Shown here piece by piece: positions 55,501 through 64,000 of a stretch of DNA of 64,000 nt. The position numbers and the translations under genes were made by a program. Position 1 is the first letter of the stretch. The number at the start of each line of letters is the position of its first letter. The DNA comes from Nemertoderma westbladi. Lineage: Eukaryota > Xenacoelomorpha > Nemertodermatida > Nemertodermatidae. The notes beneath the pieces are model-generated. The model had not been told where the DNA came from. It saw only the letters and a program-made list of their open reading frames with translations, and did not search any database. The DNA lies in contig JAUCBJ010002752.1 in NCBI GenBank assembly GCA_032718475.1, positions 1-64,000 on the forward strand, in the 5' to 3' direction.

Positions 55501-55739
55501 ATCCTACGACTGTTGGTAGTGTTGGTAATGGTCCATATGATAATAACATTGCAGTATCATTGAGCACGGGAACCATAACAAAGTATGTTCAAGGCGCTGT
55601 GCCACATACCACAACAGTAGTGCCGATAAGCACAGAAGCTCCTTTTGAAGGCTTTCCAGTTACTACAGAACCTCACCTGTTTCTAATTTTTTTTGTTACA
55701 TACCACAACATGTGCCAGACAGCACAGCATCTGTACTAA
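52515..55739 (+). CDS. Unrecognised low-complexity protein, N-terminal part (1074 codons to frameshift)
   Basis: The first 120 residues look globular (FPNYVVTFRDASL, GPCIVFWQRL, LMNFVVICCVSKTGF); I do not recognise the fold. Residues about 210-635 are a coding minisatellite, near 9-residue units TVTKPTQSA, with a higher-order block present twice (about 53800-54040 and 54070-54310). A later segment has TIVIDSDDDDDVIVI, a hydrophobic-plus-acidic SUMO-interaction-like motif. The frame ends at 55739, just after a T8 run at 55687-55694. Continuing in the -1 frame gives 350 more codons. No intron is seen. Function unknown. Confidence 0.7.
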   Translation: MAIPVPVDDQLISSLTSLKFSDLNIEFPNYVVTFRDASLADRQKGGPCIVFWQRLSPDRPKDDVIGIVRVHHLKMLEPHDKDIRNALLQLMNFVVICCVSKTGFKCDEFFLRFSDDVVTCKPYPSNRDLHSNEFNGQHRHSQSGVDKRALNSSPPIIKPSPQVTVFNSSSGCITATTQNQHRNCRPITDSVATGEEDNIILSYNTNASSFRTTVTKPTQSATVTKPTQGATVTNSSQSATLTKPTESATVTKSTQSTTVTKPTQSAIVTKDTQSATVTKPTQGATVTIPTQSATVTKLTQSATVTKPTQSATGRKPTQSATVTIPTQSATVTKPTQSTTGTKPTPSAIVTKPTQSTIVTKPTQSDTVINSSQSTTVTKPTQSATVTNSSQSTTVTKPTQSPTVTKPTQYATLTQPTQSDTIPTQRPTATKPTQYATLTQLTQSDTITKPTQSPTATKLTQSPTATKPPQNATVTKPTQSTIGTKPTQYATVTKPTQYATLTQPTQSDTINKPTQRPTATKPTQYATLTQPTHSDTITKPTQSPTATKLTQSPTATKPPQNATVTKPTQSTIGTKPTQYATVTKPTQYATLTQPTQSDTITKPTQSPTATKPPQNATVTKLTQSPTETKPSSIQFESINQNEINAATNWIKHALESDTDIIRNPINLTVEIKSIQSSSNANTTPQSKTVSKPGQWFTIPDPSQSGMIADTIQYTTAHNYSQNCTIAKSSEWVTVTKPSPFKTTSNPIQEQEAAINTVYPIKRNAGNVTKPIISNEIDRSSSHIKTCGSSSYKSSTHSSNASSKPQFIETIVIDSDDDDDVIVITTSESLDHVTKDAVVGTQCQNSGNFHDMFAASWKSIMPIPEGSARNAQYNILTDPESNVSVGNDVTSPNNCPTMDHKSKPTDVTEDGIDGAKSCHSFTGPAQSSNDATNIIPIVAPTDVPGYLPLIAPNILKSLANMVPAVCPRPAPQQHFMMDNSLKIVNIPSSVSVGNMQYHPTTVGSVGNGPYDNNIAVSLSTGTITKYVQGAVPHTTTVVPISTEAPFEGFPVTTEPHLFLIFFVTYHNMCQTAQHLY
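53140..54410 (+). repeat. 27-bp coding minisatellite
   Basis: Units near ACTGTAACCAAACCCACTCA AAGTGCC, kept in multiples of three except for rare in-frame shortening, consistent with selection for an open frame. Confidence 0.9.
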
Positions 55740-56704
55740 ATATTGTTGATGATTCTTTATCAGTTAATACAAGAGCTGCTCCACCAGTTGTGCAACGCAA
55801 GTACCGAGAAATAGTTCCAAAAGGAATCGACGATGGCTTAAGAATTTGCGGACGAAATTCTCGAAATACAACTGATAATGCCTTTAAAGTAACCTACGAT
55901 TCAATAAACAAACGTTACAGTTTCCGAAAGAGGAATGCCATTTCATACTTTAGTGATGATGATAGTGACGAAGACTCAAATTGCGATACTGATGAGTGGT
56001 GTGAAGATAAAGACACTGCTTGTCTTGATGATTCTACTGATAGCAGTGATAAAACTGAAACTGGTGAAATTCTCTCAAATTTGAATACCGTAATTAAGTC
56101 GCCAATAAACAAATCTGTCATTTACAATTACGATACCGGAAATAAAACTAATTATATTCAGACAAATTGTGATATTCGGAGAACAACGAGGCCAGAAAGG
56201 GCAGCGACGCCAGAACGGGCAGCGAGGCCAGAAAGGGCAGCGACGCCAGAAAGGGCAGCGAGGGCAGAAAGGGCAGCGACGCCAGAAAGGGCAGCGAGGC
56301 CAGAAAGGGCAGCGAGGCCAGAAAGGGCAGCGACGCCAGAAAGGGCAGCGAGGCCAGAAAGGGCAGCGAGGCCAGAAAGGGCAGCGAGGGCAGAAAGGGC
56401 AGCGAGGCCAGAAAGGGCAGCGAGGCCAGAAATAAATAACTTTTCAGATTCTGATGAAGCTGATGATATACTGCCAAATGTTCAGAAACAACAATTCAAT
56501 ACAGTGTTTTGTGCGCCTTCTTTGTCGATTCTATTGGACCATCCTTACAACCTCAGAGGATTTGGTCCGTCTTCTTTCAGGGTTGATGAACCCTCTGCTA
56601 CAGGCGACGAGTTACCTGCAATAAACTCATCAACTCTTACCAAATCCAAAGGCTCGACCGGTAGTCAGGATGTTGACATGAATGGCCAACCAGATAATGG
56701 TTGA
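55649..56704 (+). CDS. C-terminal part of the same unrecognised protein, in the -1 frame
   Basis: The frame is open from 55649 with no ATG near its start, so it is best read as the continuation of the upstream ORF after a one-base slip at T8. It includes RKYREIVPKG, a Ser/Asp-rich acidic stretch (SDDDSDEDSNCDTDEW), a PERAA[R/T] repeat of about 14 units (56190-56432), and a conserved-looking end LLDHPYNLRGFG. It stops at 56702-56704. A candidate AATAAA lies at about 57676. Alternatives are an assembly error, a real pseudogene break or a very short intron. Confidence 0.6.
   Translation, partial: RLSSYYRTSPVSNFFCYIPQHVPDSTASVLNIVDDSLSVNTRAAPPVVQRKYREIVPKGIDDGLRICGRNSRNTTDNAFKVTYDSINKRYSFRKRNAISYFSDDDSDEDSNCDTDEWCEDKDTACLDDSTDSSDKTETGEILSNLNTVIKSPINKSVIYNYDTGNKTNYIQTNCDIRRTTRPERAATPERAARPERAATPERAARAERAATPERAARPERAARPERAATPERAARPERAARPERAARAERAARPERAARPEINNFSDSDEADDILPNVQKQQFNTVFCAPSLSILLDHPYNLRGFGPSSFRVDEPSATGDELPAINSSTLTKSKGSTGSQDVDMNGQPDNG
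56190..56432 (+). repeat. 18-bp coding minisatellite
   Basis: Units CCAGAAAGGGCAGCGAGG / CCAGAAAGGGCAGCGACG encode PERAAR/PERAAT. The frame is preserved throughout. Confidence 0.92.
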
Positions 56705-57099
56705 AAGGAAAACGAATGATTTTTACTACAATAATCCCACATATGTTTTTGTTGTTTAACTTTGATGTAGCAGATTCCATATTTTTGATAATTTTAGTTT
56801 TCAATTTTGAATTTTATAATTCATTACATTGTACATCATTTATTGAATGGATTATTGTAATTAAACGAGGGTGAATTGTGTAATAGTGCTACTCTATAAC
56901 TCATTATGTGCAGTTTGTTTTTATAACCCATATATTTCCCATATACAGTTCTGTTTTGTTTTACCTATCTATCATTCATCGTATGAATGGAAGTAACTGT
57001 TTTATATTATAGTTACGTTTTCTGAAAGTTTACTTAGTCACACTGGTAATGGGTGATGTAATCTGTATTAACTGGTAACAGTTTGTGATCTAAGCATCA

Positions 57100-57293
57100 A
57101 TACACACATTGTAGGGGCTAGGTGTGTCTGTTAGTGTAATACACACATTGTAGGGGCTAGGGGTGTCTGTTAGTGTAATACCCACATTGTAGGGGCTAGG
57201 GGTGTCTGTTAGTGTAATACACACATTGTAGGGGCTAGGGGTGTCTGTTAGTGTAATACACACATTGTAGGGGCTAGGTGTGTCTGTTAGTGT
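57100..57293. repeat. 39-bp minisatellite, 5 units
   Basis: Units AATACACACATTGTAGGGGC TAGGTGTGTCTGTTAGTGT, five copies with few changes. Probably in the 3' UTR of, or downstream of, the preceding gene. Confidence 0.93.
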
Positions 57294-58586
57294 TAGCATG
57301 TTTCCTTTCACTTCGCATACTGTGTTACAATTTCTTTGACGCCCATGTGAATACCAGGTTTTCACTTTGCGGTTTGCATTTGTTTTAATTTATCATTTTT
57401 AAGTATTATATCTATCTTATAGCCTCTACAGATACCCTGCACAGATAACTCGTTTGTTGGTTTGGTTACATTCAGCCCTTCTGTCTCAGTCTGTAACCTG
57501 GATTTTCAGTGAAAACCTGGTATTCATATCATGGGCCCATGGGGGTAAACGGCAAAGTGAAATATATCTCTAGAAAGTTTGGTGGAGGACTTCCCATGGG
57601 CCTTCATTGATTTAGTTTGATTGATTTATATATTCTTTAAATTATGAATGTATTGATTTTCAAATTTTTTATGCTAATAAAGTTCCAATGAACTGTATTC
57701 CATTTCACCGTCTAGTAATATTGTTAAAACAGGTAATATATTATATATAATAAATTTAACATATAACATATGAATGTTTCTATCACTTTTTTAGATTCAT
57801 ATTATTGGCGTTTTCAAGCCGCTGGTAAAAAAAAACGTTTGTGATATGTGTTTAGTTACCTAGTAAATGAATTCCTGGAATGTTAGTATCACAAGATATT
57901 GATATAAAAGATTAACTCAACAGAATAAATAGTAACACTTTATTTAATAAGTAATTGGATAAACATAAAGATTGAGTTGTGATATAATAACATTAAAGTA
58001 ACTTTTGCTATTGGATCGATTTAAATGGACGTTGTCTTGGTTTCCGGAAGTCTTACCGGTTATTAATTGGAGCGGGAATTAGAACGTGACTGTCATGTTG
58101 CATCTCATTGATATTATTATACTATACTGTATAAATCGAATAATTATTAATATTATTATATTTAACTTTGCGAACTAGGTGTCTTATTTTCAAATGGCGT
58201 TTATGATACCTTTGAAATTGACCATAAATTTGCATGGCTGTTATTCATTTCATTTTTAGGTTATATTTTTTTCATGTTTAAAAAAAATGTAACGCCGCTC
58301 AACGCAAAATATTGAAAAACGTTCTTCCAATAGATCCCAAATGAGGTCTCATTTTTTTATTTCCAGAAGCCGAAATAATTTTTATAATTGTCCCAAAATG
58401 ATTCCAAAAGCACAATAATTATGCGTCTCATCCCGACATATCCCTACAAATAGACTGTTAGTCATTTGTAAGTGAAAAAAGTTCCCCAAACATCCTCTAA
58501 GGTGTGATTTTTAAGTCCGCTTAGCGAGACCTCTAGTAATCACTCTGTTGTTGTTGTTAATTTTTGGTTAGGTTTGGGTTTGATAC

Positions 58587-58660
58587 GGCCCCAGTGGCTC
58601 AGTTGGCAGAGCGTGGGACTTGTAATCTCTAGGTAACGAGTTCAATCCCCCGTTCCAGAT
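58587..58660 (+). repeat. tRNA-derived sequence (Thr-TGT-like), likely SINE head
   Basis: GGCCCCAGTGGCTCAGTTGG has a perfect A box (TGGCTCAGTTGG). An anticodon-like CTTGTAA loop and a B box GAGTTCAATCC follow. The 3' half does not pair with the 5' acceptor strand, so it is not a working tRNA; a tRNA-derived SINE head or tRNA pseudogene is more likely. The following 150 bp would be the SINE body. Confidence 0.55.
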
Positions 58661-59445
58661 TGGTAGTAAGTCATTCAAGGAGACAATTCATGCGTTAGTA
58701 GACGCGGACCTTTGCGCGATTTTGCGCTTGTTTTGTTAAACTCTGATCTGCTTTTGAACCTCATCGATTTAGAAAGTTTCTCGACAAAACAGCGCTCGAC
58801 TCTATAGTTATTCATTGAGAAACAGTATTGGATTAATTGAAAATATATTTCTGAGGAATTTTTAATTTGTTACTTGGGCCCTTTTGAAAATAAGCCTTTG
58901 AGTACCAATTGCAGTCACACAATTGATTAATAACCGTACACGATTTACACTGAACCATAATGTTATTACTTTTTGTAATATATTATTAATCTTATACTGT
59001 AAATTATCATGGATACTTTTATATCGGAAATAGTTGATTCTACATTGTGTGGCTAACCTTAGGCCCTATATAAGTGTATCGCGGTCTCTAGCTAACAGAG
59101 GGTCACGGGCAGAGAACCGTTCGAGTATCTGCAATACTCGTTCTAAAAGAATCTGTTCGTTTTGTTTTTGAATATCTATTCAATGACCGAGTGGAATTTC
59201 TCAATTTTGTGGGCCATATGATAGCTAGAATGTAATTATTTGTTAATTAGTTATTAGTAATTATCGATTAAAGACTTTTAAATCTCGAAAACTAGAAGTA
59301 TTTTATATAAACAATGACAGGCGATATTGTTGGCCAAAACCTGGCATCAAGTTTGTATTGTATAGCGGCGTTACCTTTGAAACTTACCTGTACAGTACAA
59401 CATAACTCAGCTGATACAGTGACATCAATAAAATCCAGTTATTCG

Positions 59446-59470
59446 CTATATATATATATATATATATATG
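59446..59470. repeat. (TA)n microsatellite
   Basis: About twelve TA dinucleotides. 57300-62400 otherwise has only dispersed repeat copies (60030-60105, 61880-62050) and AT-rich unique DNA. Confidence 0.85.
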
Positions 59471-61879
59471 AATATATGTATTATTTCACTATAATGTACA
59501 GTATATGCACAGATAGATTGCAAGAGACATTTTTTAATTTTAGGTCCAACTTTTTCTACATTTATTCACTATTAATACACCTATTATATAGTTGGAGAAA
59601 TTCCATCAAAAAATTGCATTGTTTTTCATCAGCAATCGTTTCGCAAATCTTACTTACAATTTTCGAATAAAACTCAACTTGTTTAAAAGTAATTTACCTT
59701 GTTTTGATCATCAGGCTTTATTCCTTTATTTCCATCTACTCACTCGTGAAAAGAAGATAAGTGATAATATTTTGCGACAACCACCCCCAACTTATATCGC
59801 TCATGTACGCCATGTTCTGTTCACACAGATGTGGTGTTTCAAGTCCTTTAGGCTATCAAGTTAGAAGTTAATGCCGGGACTCTTAAACTTTAGGCATTGT
59901 AATTTGTTATGGAAATATTCATTCCTCAAAAACTTTATAGAGCTATGCATAAATACTAAATAGGCCTAGCCTATCCCAAAGCGCATCTCATGCAATTAAG
60001 TTAACTGGAACATGTGGTATTGACTTTCGTTCATTGTTTTGGTTAGAATAACGTTCCACTGTAACCCCACTCCTTTCCCTTAAATTTAATATTGAGAAGC
60101 GATATTAATAAAAGGAATGGCAGTACACAAATTTTGTAGATTCATTTGTATGCTAATGCCTAACATCAACATCGCTAGAGTATAATGAATGGATCATAAA
60201 ATAACTATCGATCAGCTGTTTGTTGAGTCATTTCAATACCTTTTAGGAGATATGGAACGGTATTGAAAGTACCACAAAGGGATTTTATGGCTTTAGGATC
60301 AGATGTTTGGTTAACCAATAGGCCTACGGCCTACACACCAAGCGCTGATTCTGGGTTTTATTTCGTCACAATTATAAATAGCCGTTGTAAAAAAGCTTGG
60401 AATCTCTCTCCTCTCATCCCCATTTATATTGAAAGCATTGTAATTCCCTTATCTGTTGATTATTATTATGTTTACTATCTGTAAAAGATAATAACACTAA
60501 GGATAAGACTTTGTGTATAATTAATAAATGTTTAGTTTTTTTATATCTTTGACTCATTTATTACAAAATTTATTTTTCAAAAGATATTATTTACACACGG
60601 CGGAAAGGGCACATAATAACTGAAACAATATTATATATTTTGTTGAATATCTAATCCGATTCTTCTAATAATTGAAATAACAAATTGCATTACAAGTGGG
60701 TAAAACACGCAGTTGTTTTCATTAATATTATTACTCTAACGCCTATGAGGTAATCTTCTTCGCCTTTTATTGGTAAGTGCTTCAAAGCATTTAATTAATA
60801 TTGAAAAATTTAATACCATAATATTGAAACCGTTCAATATTCTTGGACGAAAGATTTGCGTTGTTCTACAACTGTTATAATATTGATAAGCAGCTTTTCA
60901 ATTGCTACAAATAATTTAAGGCGAATTTAAAATCTCTGACTCACGAGAAATACAATGTGGAGTCGCAACTTTACGACCGCTGATTCTTCTTTCTTATTTT
61001 GTATGACACAATAGTGGGGCGTCGCGCAGCACACGAACTTTAGCAAGTTCGAAACAAGTTCGATTTTATCTGGAGTCAAAAGTTCCGAGAGGTATTTGCA
61101 CGTAAATTTCAAAAGTATTGGAACATTTTCTCTATAGTATGCCCATACAAAATTTGGTTGAAAAAGGGCTAAATTCTTCAAAAAGTTATTTGCGAATGAA
61201 TGTTTAATTACAGACAGAAAGACGGACATAACATTTTGCCCTATTTGCTTGTGCGCTAAGGCTCGCCTTTACTGCGTGGATATTACTATTGTGTATTTAT
61301 TAAATAGAATAAATGGCTTGCAGCGAACAATAATTCTTGCAATATTTGAACGCCTATATCTCAGCTGTTTCTCAACGAAATTCAGATATTGTTACATATT
61401 TGGAATCCTTGCAACGGAAGCTTTTTAATGATATGAAAAAATTACGACTAATCTGAAGAGTAGCCACGATACGGAGGGTACGATTTCGCAAAAGACACCT
61501 TTTTAAAACGCTTATAAAAAAAAAATTTAAAGGCAAAATCGAAAATTCTGGCTTCATGGTAACAACCACGGTGAGTTGAACTAGTTGTGTTTCAAATTTC
61601 AAGCAATATGATAAAGATTTGTAGAAAAATCTGGGGGGGGGGGGGGAGGGGGGGTCCGTGTCATCAGAAAATGGCACTATATTACCTGTCATGATGTATA
61701 TTGTTATAGATTACGATAATTATTTTAAATATTTAATTTATCGCGATTTTTTAATACTGAAATTGAAAGTATTTGAATTTTATTTCATTGTTCAGCACTG
61801 GTGAGTGGCATGCAATAATTGTGCGTGCATGTGTCACCAACAGACAGGGGCGGTGGGACTTTCGATGCAAACAAAACTC

Positions 61880-62050
61880 ATCCCTCTCCAGGGGGAAATC
61901 AATCAACACAAATATCCGCTGATTACTCCCAAAAATAAAACGGTAACATGTTCTATTGACTATCGTTTATTGTCTTGGTCAGAATAACGTACCACTACTA
62001 CAACCTGCTCCTTTCCCTTAATTGATAATTGAACATTGAGAAATTGGCCG
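61880..62050. repeat. Dispersed repeat copy related to 30183-30370
   Basis: CATCCCTCTCCAGGGGGAAAT, GCTGATTACTCCCAAAAATAA, ACAACCTGCTCCTTTCCC and TTGAACATTGAG occur in the same order as in the 30.2-kb copy. Confidence 0.7.
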
Positions 62051-62413
62051 ATATGGGTTTCCCTCATGTCTCGTCACCGCTCGCTATGGTGAACCGGCCA
62101 CTATGGGAAGGCCTAATCTTCCAATTTTTTTTTCCAAATTCGGTAGGCCTACCATTTAACACTAGTGCCAATTTCATTTTTTCGCGAGATTTCACGTACA
62201 TGTCGCATAATTATAATTCAAGTATAAAAATATTATATATATTTTGTGATATTATTATTCCCTTACTGTACTGCATTTATTTGGTTATTGCCATCTTTAT
62301 GTATAACTTTACCGCCTTTTGCTTTGTGTCTGTTTTTATGGGTCACGGACTGGATTAAAGGAAATAATAAAATTATAATATTTGTTACATAGTGCGTAAC
62401 ATTTCTTTTGCAG

Positions 62414-62502
62414 TTACAGTATCTCGAGGTGTTTGTTTGCCGGCTTTTTAGTTACCATGTCGGAGCCGGTATATGGAAATTGGTTTGGATTTACGATGAA
62501 AG
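62414..62502 (+). CDS. Possible first coding exon, unrecognised
   Basis: An acceptor-like CTTTTGCAG precedes 62414. ATG at 62457 in TTACCATGT opens MSEPVYGNWFGFTMK and the exon ends ATGAAAG|GTAAATTG, a good donor, in phase 1. The peptide looks like a protein start rather than repeat sequence, but I do not recognise it and see no second exon. Confidence 0.35.
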
Positions 62503-62710
62503 GTAAATTGATTATTACAGTAATTATTGTAAATTGCTTGATTTATATATGAACATCACTATGTATCATATTGGCTTGAATGTTAATTAAAAGTTGTTAT
62601 TGCTAATAATAAGCGGGCTGTTTCATACATTTATATGTGTAGCATTAAGCCAGTTGTTATAGAGTAGGCCTATAAAGGGTCGTCATATTAGACTGATATT
62701 AATTATTACA

Positions 62711-62903
62711 GTACAGTAGTAAAAAAAGCAAAAAAAAAAGCAAACAGTCGGCCGAAGCCGGAGGCGACCCGAAGGCTCCTCTTTCGATAGCTGCTACCCG
62801 AGGGTAGGGGTGGGCGCTACTCCTATCCCAAGATTTGCTTCCAGTTATTTAACTGGTACTCATTTTATCGACCCCAGTGGATGAAAGGCTGAGTACAGTA
62901 GTA
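62711..62903. mobile_element. 171-bp SINE-like insertion with 11-bp target duplication
   Basis: GTACAGTAGTA at 62711-62721 and 62893-62903 brackets a 171-bp unit. One end is A/GC-rich (AAAAAAAGCAAAAAAAAAGC), and it contains CATTTTATCGACCCCAGTGG ATGAAAGG, a motif resembling conserved SINE tails of marine invertebrates. Orientation is uncertain. Confidence 0.65.
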
Positions 62904-63177
62904 GGTTGATATTATTTATAATTAACGGAAGTAGACTTTTGTGATCTATGATCTAATTATTACTCATTGCACATTATTTATACTATTCTACATTCATACA
63001 TTGGTTATTTATTATCCATCACGACGAACCATGTTCCTACATATTAAACGGTTTATATATCGGATTTGGAGGGGAAGTTCTGAGGTATTAATAATCGGCC
63101 TACTACAGTTAGCTTAATGCATCTAAGTAATATTGATTTAATTACTTTAATTACTAAGTAATAATGATTTAATTAAG

Positions 63178-63775
63178 TCCGAGCGAACTCAGACAGTGGA
63201 AATGAGATCCTTCCAGACTCCCCGATTCTCCATAGTTGTCACAATTTCGTTTCTCTCAAGTTCAGTATCCCTTGGTCTACTGTATGTATATATGTTAGAG
63301 CCGGTCGTCCACGGGTATGCTTTCCATGTGTTGGTTGCCAGAAAAGATCTGATATGACCTCGTCTTTACTTCTCCAGCAGTGCCCACTGAATTCTGCGTT
63401 CCCGGAGGGTGGTTGATACAGGTAGTATAGTACCATAGAGCTCGGTGTTGACATGTGTTGTCTCCAGCTGAGTTTAGGGCTGCCCTTAGTCGTCTTGTGT
63501 AGCAACCATCAATTCTGTGTTCAAGTGATTTCGTCAGTGTCCAGGTCTCACCCCCGTATAAAAGTACACTTTCCACTGTGGCTCAAAAGAACTTTGTCTT
63601 CAGGTGCCTGGAGAGATCTGATTTCCAAATGGTATCCATTTTTGATAGAGCTACCCATGCCTTTGCTTTCCTAATTTATATGTATTTTTTGCTACTCTCT
63701 ATCCATGATCCAAGGTACTGGAAGTCATCAACCTTCCTTACTACTACTAGGATCGGCATGCTGTATTGCAGCATC
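63178..63775 (-). pseudogene. Decayed LINE C-terminal fragment
   Basis: Minus strand shows DDFQYLGSW, then ESVLLYGGETWTLTKSLEHR, FSGHCWRSKDEVISDL and HGKHTRGRPA in shifting frames with stops. These are the post-RT region of an RTE-like LINE. Related to but diverged from the 5.0-kb element. Confidence 0.8.
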
Positions 63776-63779
63776 ATTT

Positions 63780-64000
63780 TTAAGAATGCTGTGCCGGCTT
63801 GTCGACAAAATTGAGCCGCCACAACTCCGTATCACCCATGACATTTGCTAGATCATCCGCATCTTCAAGGTCAGTGTCCTTTAAGATGCGTCTCAAGAAA
63901 GTCATGGGTTGTCCACCATGCTTATTCACTCCATGAGGCTGCCAAAGCACACGATTATGCACTGGCTGTTCCTCACTGCGAAAGCAATGTCCTGCAAAGC
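63780..64000 (-). pseudogene. Second LINE 3' fragment, continues off-window
   Basis: HNRVLWQPHGVNKHGGQPMT and LKDTDLEDADDLANVMGD on the minus strand match the C-terminus of the 5.0-kb LINE (VHNLVLWQP, GGQPMTFLKRLLKDTGLE). It ends at about 63780, right against the other fragment, so the two copies are adjacent or nested. Confidence 0.8.

Noticed and set aside
56148-56477. LPFLASLPFLASL antisense ORF and GQKGQRRQ frame
   Set aside because: Alternative frames of the PERAA minisatellite; the PERAA frame is continuous with unique sequence on both sides.
60263-60484. 73-codon ORF
   Set aside because: No recognisable start context, domain or splice signals.

Overview
This window is metazoan nuclear DNA. 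It is AT-rich, has spliced genes with GT-AG introns and large minisatellites, and carries metazoan-type LTR and non-LTR retrotransposons, terminal-inverted-repeat (TIR) elements and a tRNA-derived SINE-like unit. The two recognisable host genes encode ciliary and centriolar proteins. Frequent TAGGCCTAC and CCGGTACCGG words and a Copia element with a single long ORF fit a marine invertebrate, perhaps a deuterostome; that placement is a weak inference.

Layout. 1-2147 is a 39/40-bp minisatellite. 2.2-7.5 kb holds fold-back elements and a 5'-truncated LINE (5030-7444) flanked by a 90-bp direct duplication. 7881-27198 (minus strand) carries nine coding exons of ODAD3 (CCDC151), an outer dynein arm docking complex subunit; its 3' exons lie beyond the left edge. 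Its intron 7 is about 7 kb of a 28-bp minisatellite. Its intron 4 is a roughly 56-bp minisatellite split by an intact Copia retrotransposon (18249-23705) with apparently identical 201-bp LTRs. A hAT-like non-autonomous element (27796-29527) lies upstream of ODAD3. 31721-38107 (minus) is a complete, intronless C2CD3 (centriole elongation). 38.7-52 kb is accessory DNA: inverted-repeat elements, a pair of inverted minisatellite arrays (41.8-43.3 kb), a 66-68-bp array, a 1546-bp tandem duplication, a TIR element and twin palindromes. 52515-56704 (plus) is an unrecognised intronless protein with two coding minisatellites and SUMO-interaction-like acidic motifs, broken by one frameshift in a T8 run. 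57-64 kb is mostly non-coding, with SINE-like elements, one possible first exon and two decayed LINE 3' ends.

Main discovery. Two large intronic minisatellites in ODAD3 both begin exactly at the 5' splice site. Many of their repeat units carry a copy of that splice-donor region. In intron 4 the intron begins with the same sequence as the next exon, a 34-nt microexon. That microexon is the terminal repeat unit with a CGG to CAG change creating an acceptor. This is the expected footprint of an intron created or enlarged by tandem duplication of an exon-end/donor segment. Each array presents many decoy donor sites.

Functional picture: ODAD3 and C2CD3 lie in tandem on the same strand about 4.5 kb apart, so two cilium-assembly genes are neighbours. 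Everything else is transposon or satellite DNA, or is unassigned.
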